In this document: piece after piece, positions 8,472-17,123 of the stretch
How the letters are laid out: each line of letters starts with the position of its first letter
Position numbering within the stretch: the stretch's first letter is position 1
Assembly (NCBI GenBank): GCA_017547805.1
Contig: JAFYOR010000022.1
Location: forward strand, 1 to 64,000
From: Clostridia bacterium
Lineage (GTDB): Bacteria; Bacillota; Clostridia; Christensenellales; Aristaeellaceae
Direction: 5' to 3'
DNA: 64,000 nt
The notes under the pieces: generated by a model
Told to the model about the DNA's origin: nothing
The model's database searches: none
What the model saw: only the letters and a program-made list of their open reading frames with translations
Position numbers and translations under genes: made by a program

Positions 8472-8565
8472 CCGGGCTGCCGGGCTGTGCCCGGACCCAC
8501 ATCGCTTCGCGCCGGTTTTAACGCCGCGCACGCGCAGAAGGCGCTCCGCGGCCTGCTCTGTGGTT
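8472..8565 (+). repeat. Family A hairpin repeat
   Basis: A CCGGGC half-unit follows the stop codon, then CCGGGCTGTGCCCGG (8480-8494). The second hairpin has outer stem GCCGCG (8523-8528)/CGCGGC (8547-8552) around GCGC-AGAAG-GCGC. Confidence 0.8.
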
Positions 8566-8604
8566 TTCCCCGGGCGGATCATATCCGTCTTTACCTATTC
8601 TTTC

Positions 8605-8760
8605 CACGAAGTGGTGAGGGGAGTCTGAGGGTTCGGATTTATCCGAACTGGGACGGGAGTGAATGACACCCTAGTAGGGTGTCAGAGCCGTCCTGACCGA
8701 CGAGCGTCGAGCGAGGAGATAGAAATCCCTCAGGCAGGTTTGGGCGGCAGCCCAACGTCT
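8605..8760 (+). repeat. Family B mosaic hairpin repeat, long form, forward
   Basis: Contains hairpins GTTCGGATTTATCCGAAC (8631-8648) and GACACCC/GGGTGTC, the conserved GACCGACGAGCGTCGAGCG stretch, and a final GTTTGGGCGGCAGCCCAACG hairpin. A near-exact reversed copy lies at 13360-13500, so the two form an inverted pair around purM-purN-purO-purV. Together with the preceding family A copy it fills the gap 8472-8813. Confidence 0.8.
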
Positions 8761-8813
8761 CTCATTCTCTTTTGATACAACTTTCCCTTTTTACAATTAG
8801 GAGGTTTTGCCTT

Positions 8814-9857
8814 ATGAAGAACTCTCATTCCGCTTCCTACGCCGCCGCCGGCGTGGACGTCACCGCCGGTTACGAGGCGGTCAAGCGCATCAAGCCGATG
8901 GTGGAATCCACCTACATCCCGGGCGTCATGGGCACGCTGGGCGGCTTTGGCGGCATGTTTGCGCCGGACATGACCGGCATGAAGAAGCCGGTGCTCGTTT
9001 CCGGCACCGACGGCGTGGGCACCAAGCTCAAGATTGCCTTCCTCATGGACAAGCACGACACCGTCGGCATCGACTGCGTCGCCATGTGCGTCAACGACAT
9101 CGTCTGCGGCGGCGCTGCGCCGATGTTCTTCCTTGACTATATCGCCTGCGGCAAGAACGATCCCGCGCGCATCGCGGACATCGTTGCCGGCATCACCGAA
9201 GGCTGCCGCCAGAGTGAGTGCGCGCTGGTCGGCGGCGAAACCGCCGAAATGCCGGGCTTCTATCCTGTGGATGAGTACGATCTCGCCGGCTTCTCCGTCG
9301 GCATCGTCGACGAGGAGAAGATCATCGACGGCAAGAAGCTTGCGCAGGGCGACGTGCTCATCGGCCTTGCCTCCACCGGCGTGCATTCCAACGGTTTCTC
9401 CCTCGTGCGCAAGGTGTTCGATGTGGAAAACTGCGACCTGAAGACCCCGATGGACGAGCTTGACGGCAAGTCTCTGGGCGAAACCCTGCTCGCGCCGACC
9501 CGCATCTACGTCAAGGCAGTCAAGAGCCTGCTGAATCACGGCGTCGATATCCACGCCATCAGCCACATCACCGGCGGCGGCTTCTACGAGAACGTGCCGC
9601 GCATGATGACCGACGGCCTGACTGCGGAGATTGCGCTTGATTCCTTCCCGCGCCTGCCGATCTTCACCCTCATCCAGAAGACCGGCAACATTCCGGAGCG
9701 CGACATGTACAACACCTTCAACATGGGCATCGGCATGATCCTCGCCATCCCGGCACAGCAGGCGGAAAAGGCGCTTGAAACCCTCAAGGCCGCCGGCGAA
9801 ACCGCTTACCAGATCGGTAAGGTCATCGCCGGCGAAGACGGCGTCGTCCTCAAGTAA
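8814..9857 (+). CDS. purM: Phosphoribosylformylglycinamidine cyclo-ligase (AIR synthetase)
   Basis: 347 residues, full length. The family motifs [19 protein letters not shown] and GGETAEMPG are all present. PurM closes the imidazole ring of FGAM with ATP to give AIR. The start is the ATG at 8814, preceded by AGGAGG at 8800-8805. In-frame codons further upstream lie within or before the ribosome site. It sits between the purF homologue and purN, with family B repeats on both sides. FGAM synthetase genes (purL, purS, purQ) are not in the window. Confidence 0.93.
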   Translation: MKNSHSASYAAAGVDVTAGYEAVKRIKPMVESTYIPGVMGTLGGFGGMFAPDMTGMKKPVLVSGTDGVGTKLKIAFLMDKHDTVGIDCVAMCVNDIVCGGAAPMFFLDYIACGKNDPARIADIVAGITEGCRQSECALVGGETAEMPGFYPVDEYDLAGFSVGIVDEEKIIDGKKLAQGDVLIGLASTGVHSNGFSLVRKVFDVENCDLKTPMDELDGKSLGETLLAPTRIYVKAVKSLLNHGVDIHAISHITGGGFYENVPRMMTDGLTAEIALDSFPRLPIFTLIQKTGNIPERDMYNTFNMGIGMILAIPAQQAEKALETLKAAGETAYQIGKVIAGEDGVVLK

Positions 9858-9867
9858 TCCTTCTTCA

Positions 9868-9998
9868 AACCGGCGCGAAGCGATGTGGGGTCAAGGGGCC
9901 CAGCCCCTTGGCAGGGTCTTAGGGGCAGCCGCCCCTATCGTCTCCTCATCGCGAAGCGCATGATCGGGAGCCAAAGAGGAGCCGAAGGCGACAATTTG
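9868..9998 (+). repeat. Family B hairpin repeat, short form, forward
   Basis: Starts with GGCGCGAAGCGATGTGGGGTC. It contains hairpins AAGGGGCCCAGCCCCTT (about 9894-9910) and AGGGGCAGCCGCCCCT (about 9930-9945), and ends in the GAGCCAAAGAGGAGCC-type tail shared with the copy at 13090-13232. Confidence 0.75.
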
Positions 9999-10048
9999 GG
10001 CTCTTCCCCAGTTTTTTAGCATTCCATTCCTGCCAAGGAGAAAACGCC

Positions 10049-10648
10049 ATGCAGAATATCGCCGTATTTGTTTCCGGCGGCGGCACGAACCTGGAAGCCC
10101 TGCTCTTGGCGCAGGAAGCCGGTCAGATCCCGCACGGACAAATCACGCTCGTCATCGCGAGCAACACCGCCGCCTATGCCCTGACCCGCGCCGCCAATCA
10201 TGGCGTCAAGGGCATCGCGATTCCCAAAAAGGGAAAGACGCAGGCAGAATTTGAAGCCGCAATCAGCGCCGAGCTCGCCGAAAACCATATCGATTTCATC
10301 ATCCTCGCCGGCTTCCTGTCCATCCTCTCCGAGGATTTCACGAAGCAGTGGCCCGAGCGCATCCTCAATGTCCATCCGTCCCTCATCCCGTCGTTCTGCG
10401 GCAAGGGCATGTACGGTCTGAAGGTGCATGAAGCGGCGCTCGCCAAGGGCGTTAAGGTCACGGGCGCGACGGTGCATTTCGTCAATGAAATCCCCGACGG
10501 CGGCAGGATTCTCCTGCAGAAGGCCGTCGAAATTCAGGACGGCGATACCGCCGAAGTCCTCCAGCGCCGCGTAATGGAGCAGGCCGAATGGCTCCTGCTG
10601 CCCAAGGCTGCCGAAATGGTCGCCGCCGAGCTTGACACCGCCAAGTAA
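10049..10648 (+). CDS. purN: Phosphoribosylglycinamide formyltransferase
   Basis: 199 residues, standard for PurN. The phosphate-binding loop VSGGGTN is at 8-14. The catalytic triad residues appear as Asn107 and His109 (NVHPSLIPSF) and Asp150 (EIPDGG). It transfers formyl from 10-formyl-THF to GAR. AAGGAG precedes the ATG. Its one-carbon donor would come from the Fhs encoded at 17282-18958. Confidence 0.93.
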   Translation: MQNIAVFVSGGGTNLEALLLAQEAGQIPHGQITLVIASNTAAYALTRAANHGVKGIAIPKKGKTQAEFEAAISAELAENHIDFIILAGFLSILSEDFTKQWPERILNVHPSLIPSFCGKGMYGLKVHEAALAKGVKVTGATVHFVNEIPDGGRILLQKAVEIQDGDTAEVLQRRVMEQAEWLLLPKAAEMVAAELDTAK

Positions 10649-10650
10649 GT

Positions 10651-10890
10651 TTTATATGCGCGAAGCGATGTGGGGTCAAGGGTTTGGACTCCTCCAAACT
10701 GGGACGGAAGTGAATGACAGCCCGGTGGGCTGTCAGAGCCGTCCTGACCGACGAACGTCGAGTGATGAGAAAGAAGCCCCTTGGCAGGATCATAAGGGCG
10801 GCAGCCCTTATCGTCCTCCTCCCCATGTAAAGCCGTATCAGCAAGCCGGACAAGAGCCGCAGGCGACGATTCCGGCATTGACATCCTCGC
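10651..10890 (+). repeat. Family B mosaic hairpin repeat, long form, forward
   Basis: The GTTTGGACTCCTCCAAAC hairpin (about 10690) replaces the GTTCGG/CCGAAC stem of other long copies by C-to-T plus G-to-A changes. GACAGCCC/GGGCTGTC replaces GACACCC/GGGTGTC. The tail AAGGGCGGCAGCCCTT is followed by the GAGCCGCAGGCGACGATTCC end. It fills most of 10649-10920. Confidence 0.8.
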
Positions 10891-10920
10891 ATAAAACATG
10901 CCCAAAAAGGAGCAACACAT

Positions 10921-11640
10921 ATGAACGTCTATGAAACCGGTCTGATGAGCGAAAAGCTCGCTGGCAACACCTATCCCGGCCGCGGCATCGTGCTGGGCGT
11001 GACCCCGGACGGCAAGACCGCCGTCAGCGCGTACTTCATCATGGGCCGCAGCGTCAACAGCCGCAACCGCGTGTTCTGCGTCGAGCCGGACGGCATCCGC
11101 ACCGAAGCGCACGACCCGTCCAAGATGGTCGATCCGCACCTGATCATCTATCATCCGGTGCGCGAATGCGGCGCAGGCCTCATCGTCACCAACGGCGACC
11201 AGACGGACACCATCTGGGAGTTCCTCGGCCGGGGCGAAAGCTGGGAAGCCGCGCTGCGCACCCGCCAGTTTGAGGACGACCGTCCCAACTGGACGCCGCG
11301 CATCTCCGGCATTCAGGCCAAAGACGGCAGCTACAAGATGTCCATCCTCAAGGCTGCCGACGCCGCCGGCAGCGCCTGCGCCCGCTTCTTCTATGAATAT
11401 CCGGCGATCAAGGGCCTTGGTCACTTCCTGCACACCTATGTGTGCGACGGCAACCCGGTGATTCCGACCTTCCAGGGCGAGCCGGAGCGCGTGACCATCA
11501 GCGGCGACATCGACGCGTTCACCAGCGAGCTGTGGGAAAACCTCAACCCGGACAACAAGATCTCCCTGTTCGTGCGCTACACCGACATTGAAACGGGTAA
11601 GTACGAGCAGCGCATCCTCAACAAGCACCTCGGCGACTGA
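10921..11640 (+). CDS. purO: IMP cyclohydrolase, archaeal PurO type
   Basis: 239 residues of the IMP_cyclohydrolase (PurO-like) family, unrelated to the N-terminal half of PurH. Family stretches are NTYPGRGIVLGVTPDG near the start, MGRSVNSRNRVF and LIVTNGDQTD. It closes FAICAR to IMP, the last de novo step. AAAGGAG lies upstream of the ATG. It is directly followed by a stand-alone AICAR formyltransferase, so the two single-domain proteins replace the usual bifunctional PurH. Assignment rests on sequence pattern and this pairing. Confidence 0.88.
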   Translation: MNVYETGLMSEKLAGNTYPGRGIVLGVTPDGKTAVSAYFIMGRSVNSRNRVFCVEPDGIRTEAHDPSKMVDPHLIIYHPVRECGAGLIVTNGDQTDTIWEFLGRGESWEAALRTRQFEDDRPNWTPRISGIQAKDGSYKMSILKAADAAGSACARFFYEYPAIKGLGHFLHTYVCDGNPVIPTFQGEPERVTISGDIDAFTSELWENLNPDNKISLFVRYTDIETGKYEQRILNKHLGD

Positions 11641-11715
11641 GTGGACTGTGCCCACACCCACTTCGCTTCGCGTCGGTTTTAACGCCGCATTCGCGCAGAA
11701 GGCGCTCTGCGGCCT
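11641..11715 (+). repeat. Family A hairpin repeat
   Basis: GTGGACTGTGCCCAC (11641-11655) abuts the purO stop codon. The second hairpin has outer stem GCCGCA (11684-11689)/TGCGGC (11708-11713), a compensated change from GCCGCG/CGCGGC, around the GCGC-AGAAG-GCGC core. Confidence 0.8.
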
Positions 11716-11787
11716 GCCTTTGCAAAGCATTGACTGAGGATTATTTCGCATTTTCTATTTACTTATCGATATAAAGGAGCGACCACC

Positions 11788-12966
11788 ATGAACGAACTGG
11801 AACTCAAGTATGGCTGTAACCCCAACCAGAAGCCGTCCCGTATCTTCATGAAAGACGGCGGTGAGCTGCCGATCCGGATCCTTTCCGGCAAGCCCGGCTA
11901 CATCAATTTCATGGACGCCTTCAACTCCTGGCAGCTGGTCCGTGAGCTCAAGCAGGCAACCGGCCTGCCCTCCGCCGCGTCCTTCAAGCATGTTTCCCCG
12001 GCCGGCGCTGCCGTCGGTCTGCCGCTTTCCGACGTCGACCGTCAGATCTACTTTGTCGACAAGGATGCGGAGCTTTCCCCCATCGCCTGCGCCTACATCC
12101 GCGCGCGCGGCGCTGACCGCCTGTGCTCCTACGGCGACTGGGCTGCCCTGTCCGACGTGTGCGACGCGGCGACCGCCCGCTACCTGAAGGCCGAGGTTTC
12201 CGACGGCGTCATCGCCCCGGGCTACACCGAGGAAGCGCTGGCCATCCTGCGTGAAAAGCGCAAGGGCACCTACAACGTCGTTGAGATCGATCCCGATTAC
12301 GTGCCGGCTGAGCAGGAATGCAAGGATGTTTTCGGCATCACCTTCCAGCAGGGCCGCAACAACTTCAGGATTGACGAAGCGCTGCTCTCCAACATCGTTA
12401 CCGAAAGCAAGAATCTGCCCCCGCAGGCGAAGATCGACCTGATCATCGCGCTCATCACGCTCAAGTACACCCAGTCCAACTCCGTCTGCTACGTCAAGGA
12501 CGGTCAGGCGATCGGCGTTGGCGCGGGCCAGCAGAGCCGCATCCACTGCACCCGTCTCGCCGGTCAGAAGGCCGATACCTGGTATCTGCGCCAGCATCCG
12601 AAGGTACTGGGTCTGCAGTTCGTGGACAAGATCCGCCGCGCCGACCGCGACAACGCGATTGACGTGTACATCTCCGACGAGTACGAGGACGTGCTGGCCG
12701 AGGGCGTCTGGCAGAACACCTTCAAGGTGAAGCCGGAAGTGCTGACCGCGGAGGAAAAGAAGGCGTGGATCGCGACCCAGAGCGGCGTGACTGTCGGCTC
12801 CGACGCGTTCTTCCCCTTCGGCGACAACGTCGAGCGCGCGCGCAAGAGCGGCGTGCAGTACATCGCCGAGCCGGGCGGCTCCATCCGTGACGATCACGTC
12901 ATCATGACCGCCAATAAGTACGGCATCACCATGTGCTTCACGGGCATGCGCCTGTTCCATCATTAA
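11788..12966 (+). CDS. purV: Stand-alone AICAR formyltransferase (PurH C-terminal domain type)
   Basis: 392 residues covering only the AICAR transformylase fold, beginning ELELKYGCNPNQKPSRI. The MGS-like IMP cyclohydrolase domain of PurH is absent. The active-site stretch SFKHVSPAGAAVG carries the conserved Lys-His pair, and SGVTVGSDAFFPF and AEPGGSIRDD follow near the end, as in PurH. It transfers formyl from 10-formyl-THF to AICAR to give FAICAR, which the PurO-type enzyme encoded upstream closes. AAAGGAG is upstream of the ATG. Confidence 0.92.
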   Translation: MNELELKYGCNPNQKPSRIFMKDGGELPIRILSGKPGYINFMDAFNSWQLVRELKQATGLPSAASFKHVSPAGAAVGLPLSDVDRQIYFVDKDAELSPIACAYIRARGADRLCSYGDWAALSDVCDAATARYLKAEVSDGVIAPGYTEEALAILREKRKGTYNVVEIDPDYVPAEQECKDVFGITFQQGRNNFRIDEALLSNIVTESKNLPPQAKIDLIIALITLKYTQSNSVCYVKDGQAIGVGAGQQSRIHCTRLAGQKADTWYLRQHPKVLGLQFVDKIRRADRDNAIDVYISDEYEDVLAEGVWQNTFKVKPEVLTAEEKKAWIATQSGVTVGSDAFFPFGDNVERARKSGVQYIAEPGGSIRDDHVIMTANKYGITMCFTGMRLFHH

Positions 12967-13017
12967 CCAGCGTTCCGCTGGACCGGCATCCGAAATCATT
13001 TGTCTGTCCAGTATCTT

Positions 13018-13232
13018 CTGCGCACGCGGCCGATTGTGTCCCGTTCGCGCAGAAGGCGCTCCGGGACTCGCTCATCATCCTCTCAAAGCTGCTTATACAG
13101 CTGCGAAGCGATCATGGGGTCAAGGGGCGAAGTCCCTTGGCAGGATTTTAAGGGCGGCAGCCCTTAACGTCCTCCATGCACAGCCGTATCCGCGAGCCAA
13201 AGAGGAGCCGCAGGCGACAATTTTGGCTCCGC
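13018..13232 (+). repeat. Partial family A hairpin plus family B short copy, forward
   Basis: The family A second hairpin has stem GTCCCG (13037-13042)/CGGGAC (13061-13066) around GCGC-AGAAG-GCGC, another compensated stem. From about 13090 a family B copy follows with AAGGGGCGAAGTCCCTT and TTAAGGGCGGCAGCCCTTAA hairpins and the GAGCCAAAGAGGAGCC tail. No gene is visible in 12967-13551. Confidence 0.75.
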
Positions 13233-13287
13233 ACAACTCGCTTCCTACTGATTATTGGATACAGCGTTTAGTCGGAAAAGTCTACTC

Positions 13288-13512
13288 CAACTGAATTCGG
13301 AACCGTAAGCGTCGCCTCCGGATCCTGTTCAGTTCTGGTTTCTTGGGATATTGGGTTACGTTGGGCTGCCGCCCCAACCCGCCTGAGGGATTTCTATCTC
13401 CTCGCTTGACGCTCGTCGGTCAGGACGACTCTGACACCCTACTAGGGTGTCATTCACTCCCGTCCCAGTTTGGATAAATCCGAACCCTCAGACTCCCTTC
13501 TCCGCTTCGCGC
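13288..13512 (-). repeat. Family B mosaic hairpin repeat, long form, reversed
   Basis: Reverse complement of the copy at 8605-8760. GTTGGGCTGCCGCCCCAAC, the CGACGCTCGTCGGTC-type stretch (here TGACGCTCG), GACACCC/GGGTGTC and GGATAAATCC occur in reverse order, ending in the CTTCTCCGCTTCGCG border. A GGAACCGTAAGCGTCGCCTC hairpin-like lead-in at 13301-13330 recurs at 57098-57135. Confidence 0.8.
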
Positions 13513-13551
13513 TGTGAAACGCAGAAATCATCCCGCAAGGAGGATCCTGTC

Positions 13552-14829
13552 ATGAAACTTCTGGTCGTCGGCGGCGGTGGCCGCGAGCACGCCATCATCA
13601 AAAAGCTGAAAGAAAATCCCGCGGTTGAAACCATCTATGCCCTGCCGGGCAATGGCGGCATTGCCGCGGACGCCGTCTGCGTGCCGGAGATCGGCGCAAA
13701 GGACATTCCGGCAATCGTCGAATTCGCCAAGGCTAACGCAATCGACTTCGCCGTTGTCGCGCCGGACGATCCGCTGGCGCTGGGCTGCGTGGACCGCCTG
13801 CACGAGGCCGGCATCCCCTGCTTCGGCCCGGATGCCGCCGCGGCGCGCATCGAGGCGAGCAAGGTCTTCTCCAAGAACCTGATGAAAAAGTACGGCATCC
13901 CGACCGCCAGCTACGAGGTGTTTTCCGACGCCGCCAAGGCGCTTGACTACCTCAAAGCACAGTCCTTCCCCATCGTCATCAAGGCGGACGGTCTGGCGCT
14001 TGGCAAGGGCGTGCTCATCCCGACCAATTACGATGAAGCCGTCGCCGCCATCAAGTCCATCATGGAGGACAAGGCGTTCGGCGATTCCGGCAACGAGGTC
14101 GTCATCGAGGAATTCCTCACCGGTCCCGAGGTCAGCGTCCTCGCCTTCACCGACGGCGTTGCGATTGCGCCGATGGTTTCCTCCATGGACCACAAGCGCG
14201 CCGGCGACGGCGACACCGGCCTGAACACCGGCGGCATGGGCACCATCGCGCCGAACCCGTATTATACCGCGGACGTGGCTAAGGCCTGCATGGAAGAGAT
14301 CTTCCTGCCGACCCTCGCCGCCATGCGCGCGGAGGGCTGTCCCTTCAAGGGCTGCCTGTATTTCGGCCTGATGGTCACAGAAAACGGTCCGAAGGTCATT
14401 GAGTACAACTGCCGCTTCGGCGATCCGGAGACGCAGGTCGTGCTTCCGCTGCTGAAAACCGATCTGCTCACCATCATGCAGGCGGTGGAAGACGAGCGCC
14501 TTGACGAGATCGACGTGGAATGGAAGGATGAAAGCGCAGCGTGCGTCATCCTCGCCTCCGGCGGTTATCCGGGCAGCTACGCCAAGGGCAAGGAGATGAC
14601 CATCCCGGCGACCTGCGCGGAAAATGTCACCGTCTACCACGCCGGCAGTGCGCTCAGGGACGGCAGGCTCGTCACCGCAGGCGGCCGCGTGCTGGGCGTC
14701 ACCGCGACCGCGCCGACGCTCAAGGAAGCGCTTACGCAGGCGTACGCCGCGTGCGAAACGATCCATTTCGACGGCATGATGAAGCGCAGCGACATCGGCC
14801 AGCGCGCGCTTGCCGCGATGGAAAAATAA
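13552..14829 (+). CDS. purD: Phosphoribosylamine-glycine ligase (GAR synthetase)
   Basis: 425 residues, normal for PurD. The N-terminal glycine-rich VVGGGGREHAI motif, the ATP-grasp core KADGLALGKGV, the GDGDTGLNTGGMGT loop and the metal-binding YNCRFGDPETQ are all present. It joins glycine to phosphoribosylamine with ATP. The start is the ATG at 13552 with AAGGAGGA just upstream. The longer in-frame extension would run through the reversed family B repeat. It follows purV after a 585-bp repeat-filled gap. Confidence 0.94.
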   Translation: MKLLVVGGGGREHAIIKKLKENPAVETIYALPGNGGIAADAVCVPEIGAKDIPAIVEFAKANAIDFAVVAPDDPLALGCVDRLHEAGIPCFGPDAAAARIEASKVFSKNLMKKYGIPTASYEVFSDAAKALDYLKAQSFPIVIKADGLALGKGVLIPTNYDEAVAAIKSIMEDKAFGDSGNEVVIEEFLTGPEVSVLAFTDGVAIAPMVSSMDHKRAGDGDTGLNTGGMGTIAPNPYYTADVAKACMEEIFLPTLAAMRAEGCPFKGCLYFGLMVTENGPKVIEYNCRFGDPETQVVLPLLKTDLLTIMQAVEDERLDEIDVEWKDESAACVILASGGYPGSYAKGKEMTIPATCAENVTVYHAGSALRDGRLVTAGGRVLGVTATAPTLKEALTQAYAACETIHFDGMMKRSDIGQRALAAMEK

Positions 14830-14856
14830 GCAAATCCGGGGGGAAATCCACCACAT

Positions 14857-14891
14857 TGTTAAAACTTTCCCAACTTTTATTGGTAAGTTTT
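14857..14891 (+). terminator. AT-rich terminator after purD
   Basis: AAAACTT-TC-CCAA pairs with TTGG-T-AAGTTTT across a 6-base loop, followed by TTTT. It separates purD from the guaB promoter. Confidence 0.5.
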
Positions 14892-14897
14892 TAGGTG

Positions 14898-14926
14898 TGT
14901 ACAATTGAGAATACTTATGGTATTAT
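14898..14926 (+). promoter_or_regulatory. guaB: Promoter of guaB with extended -10
   Basis: TGTACA (14898-14903), a 17-bp spacer, and TATTAT (14921-14926) preceded by TGG (extended -10). The predicted start is near 14933. Confidence 0.5.
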
Positions 14927-14932
14927 AGACGG

Positions 14933-15057
14933 AAACAGCCGCCGGCTCTCCTGCAAAGCAGGCGGATCGGCGGCTGTGCGCTTATATGAACTCCGCTGCT
15001 TCTCCCCGAGGGGACGCAGCGTTCACCCATGACGAATCTTTCTTGAAGAGGTGCTTT
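14933..15057 (+). promoter_or_regulatory. Structured 5' leader of guaB
   Basis: About 125 nt with two hairpins. The first has stem CAGCCGCCG (14936-14944)/CGGCGGCTG (14968-14976) enclosing CCTGC-AAA-GCAGG. The second has CGCTGC/GCAGCG enclosing CCCC/GGGG near 14993-15020. No T-run follows, so it is not an ordinary terminator. It may be a regulatory or stabilising leader. I recognise no known riboswitch core. Confidence 0.4.
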
Positions 15058-16563
15058 ATGGCGTATTATTATTCCGAACCGTCCCATACCTTCAGCGAGT
15101 ACCTGCTTGTTCCGGGTTACTCCTCCTCCCAGCACATTCCGACGAACGTGTCCCTGAAGACTCCGGTTGTGCGCTATAAGAAGGGGCAGGAAGAATGCCC
15201 GCTGACCATGAATGTGCCGATGGTCTCCGCTGTCATGCAGGCCGTTTCCGGCGAGAAGATGGGCATTGGTCTGGCGCGCGAGGGCGGCATCGCTTTCATT
15301 TACGTCTCCCAGCCGATCGAAGAGCAGGCTGAGATGGTTCGCAAGGTTAAGAACTACAAGGCCGGTTTCGTGATCAGCGACTCCAACCTGCGTGTCACCG
15401 ACACCATGGCTGACGTTGTCGCCCTGAAGGAAAAGACCGGTCATTCCACCATGGCCGTCACCGACGACGGCACCGGTACCGGCAAGCTGCTGGGCATCGT
15501 CACCAGCCGTGACTACCGTGTCACCCGCATGGATCCGGCCACCCCGGTTGCCGAGTTTATGACCCCGGCGGAGAAGCTGATCACCGCGCCGGAGGGCACT
15601 TCCCTGAAGATTGCCAACGACATCATCTGGGATCACAAGCTCAACAGCCTCCCGATCGTCTCCAAGGAGGGCAACCTCGTGGCGTTCGTCTTCCGCAAGG
15701 ACTACGACTCCCACAAGGGCAACCCGCTGGAGCTGCTGGATGAAGACAAGCGCTACGTTGTCGGCGCGGGCATCAACACCCGCGACTATGCCGAGCGCGT
15801 TCCGGCGCTGGTTGAGGCCGGCGTTGACGTGCTGGTCATCGACTCCTCCGAGGGCTATTCCGAGTGGCAGGCGCTGACCATCAAGTGGATCCGCGATCAT
15901 TACGGCGACAAGGTCAAGGTTGGCGCCGGCAACGTCGTCGACGGCGAAGGCTTCCGCTATCTGGCGGACTGCGGTGCGGACTTCATCAAGGTCGGCATCG
16001 GCGGCGGCTCCATCTGCATCACCCGTGAGACCAAGGGCATCGGTCGTGGTCAGGCGACTGCCGTGATCGACGTCGCTGCGGAGCGCGACAAGTACTTTGA
16101 GGAGACCGGCATCTACGTACCGATCTGCGCCGACGGCGGCATCGTGCAGGACTACCACATCACCCTTGCGCTGGCGATGGGCTCTGACTTCTGCATGCTT
16201 GGCCGTTACTTCTCCCGCTTTGACGAGTCCCCGACCACCAAGGTGCTCATCAACGGCAGCTACATGAAGGAGTACTGGGGCGAAGGCTCTGCCCGCGCAC
16301 GCAACTGGCAGCGCTATGACATGGGCGGCGCGAAGAAGCTGAGCTTCGAAGAGGGCGTCGATTCCTACGTTCCCTACGCCGGCTCTCTGGCCGACGGCAT
16401 GGCGACCACGCTCTCCAAGGTTCGTTCCGCCATGTGCAACTGCGGCGCGCTGACCATCGAAGAGCTGCGCGACAAGGCGAAGCTGACCCTCGTTTCCGCC
16501 GTTTCCATCGTGGAAGGCGGCGCGCACGACGTTATGCTGCGCGACTCCGTCAACGGAAAATAA
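15058..16563 (+). CDS. guaB: IMP dehydrogenase
   Basis: 501 residues. The TIM-barrel catalytic loop is [18 protein letters not shown] with the nucleophile Cys320. The mobile flap carries the Arg419-Tyr420 dyad (NWQRYD). Two CBS-type segments span about residues 105-225. It oxidises IMP to XMP with NAD+, the committed step to GMP. AAGAGGTG precedes the ATG at 15058, and an in-frame ATG upstream lies within the structured leader. It uses the IMP made by the upstream island and has its own promoter and terminator. Confidence 0.93.
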   Translation: MAYYYSEPSHTFSEYLLVPGYSSSQHIPTNVSLKTPVVRYKKGQEECPLTMNVPMVSAVMQAVSGEKMGIGLAREGGIAFIYVSQPIEEQAEMVRKVKNYKAGFVISDSNLRVTDTMADVVALKEKTGHSTMAVTDDGTGTGKLLGIVTSRDYRVTRMDPATPVAEFMTPAEKLITAPEGTSLKIANDIIWDHKLNSLPIVSKEGNLVAFVFRKDYDSHKGNPLELLDEDKRYVVGAGINTRDYAERVPALVEAGVDVLVIDSSEGYSEWQALTIKWIRDHYGDKVKVGAGNVVDGEGFRYLADCGADFIKVGIGGGSICITRETKGIGRGQATAVIDVAAERDKYFEETGIYVPICADGGIVQDYHITLALAMGSDFCMLGRYFSRFDESPTTKVLINGSYMKEYWGEGSARARNWQRYDMGGAKKLSFEEGVDSYVPYAGSLADGMATTLSKVRSAMCNCGALTIEELRDKAKLTLVSAVSIVEGGAHDVMLRDSVNGK

Positions 16564-16640
16564 GTGGGCTGTGCCCACACCCATTTCGCTTCGCGGCGCT
16601 TGAACCCGCTGCGTTCGCGCAGAGGGCGCTCCGCAGCTGA
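16564..16640 (+). repeat. Family A hairpin repeat
   Basis: GTGGGCTGTGCCCAC (16564-16578) abuts the guaB stop codon. The second hairpin has outer stem GCTGCG (16608-16613)/CGCAGC (16632-16637), again compensated, around GCGC-AGAGG-GCGC. Confidence 0.8.
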
Positions 16641-16677
16641 GCTTTGGGGTGAGGAAAACAGGCTTTGTGAAAAGCAC

Positions 16678-16710
16678 GAAACCGGTGACAAAAGTCGCCG
16701 GTTTCTTTTT
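16678..16710 (+). terminator. Rho-independent terminator of guaB
   Basis: GAAACCGG-T-GAC pairs with GTC-G-CCGGTTTC across AAAA, followed by TTTTT. Confidence 0.85.
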
Positions 16711-16715
16711 ATGCA

Positions 16716-17030
16716 TGACGGATGAGGTCCCCGCCCGCAGGCGGTGTGCTTGCTCAACTATTTCTTTTCCAGTAAAAAGTTATACCTGCTAAGTCAGGGA
16801 TCGGAGATCCCTCCGCGCGTGCAACCCCATTAGACTATACAAAGCATAGTGGGTACGGGCACAGCCCGCAAGCAATGCGAGAATCCTTACTGGGGAACAT
16901 TATAGGCTGCCGCCCAAACCCGCCTGAGGGGCTAACGCCCCTTAACCCCATCTTAGCTTCGCGCACATAAACCGCTTGTTTGGGATATCACGCAGCGAAG
17001 CATAGTGGGTGCGGGCACAGCCCGCCTACC
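16716..17030 (-). repeat. Composite of reversed repeats (CTCATCCGTC-type, family A, family B)
   Basis: GACGGATGAGGTCC at 16718-16731 is the reverse of the CTCATCCGTC element seen near 21870. From about 16790, a reversed family A copy carries a GGGATC/GATCCC hairpin and GGGCACAGCCC. A reversed family B copy (about 16900-16978) has GGCTGCCGCCCAAACCCGCC and GAGGGGCTAACGCCCC. A further reversed family A first hairpin, GCGGGCACAGCCCGC-like, lies at about 17004-17024. No gene is visible in 16564-17281 apart from the control elements listed. Confidence 0.65.
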
Positions 17031-17062
17031 CGCCGTATATTTCTCAAATCCCCTTTTTTCGC

Positions 17063-17091
17063 TTGACGAAAACGGAATAATCTGGTATGAT
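17063..17091 (+). promoter_or_regulatory. Promoter of the ZTP riboswitch-fhs transcript
   Basis: TTGACG (17063-17068), a 17-bp spacer and TATGAT (17086-17091). Transcription would start near 17098, just ahead of the aptamer. Confidence 0.8.
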
Positions 17092-17123
17092 TCATTATAC
17101 ATCGTCGCCCGTGGGCGTGCGAG

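Noticed and set aside
8629..8650. PurBox pair GTTCGG/CCGAAC upstream of purM
   Set aside because: It is the hairpin of a family B repeat. Other copies replace it with GTTTGG/CCAAAC, and the same hairpin occurs away from purine genes near 21745.
16785..16865. tRNA-like sequence (TATAGTCTAATGGGG on the minus strand)
   Set aside because: No acceptor stem, no T-loop TTCRA and no 3' CCA context. It is part of a reversed family A repeat with a GGGATC/GATCCC hairpin.
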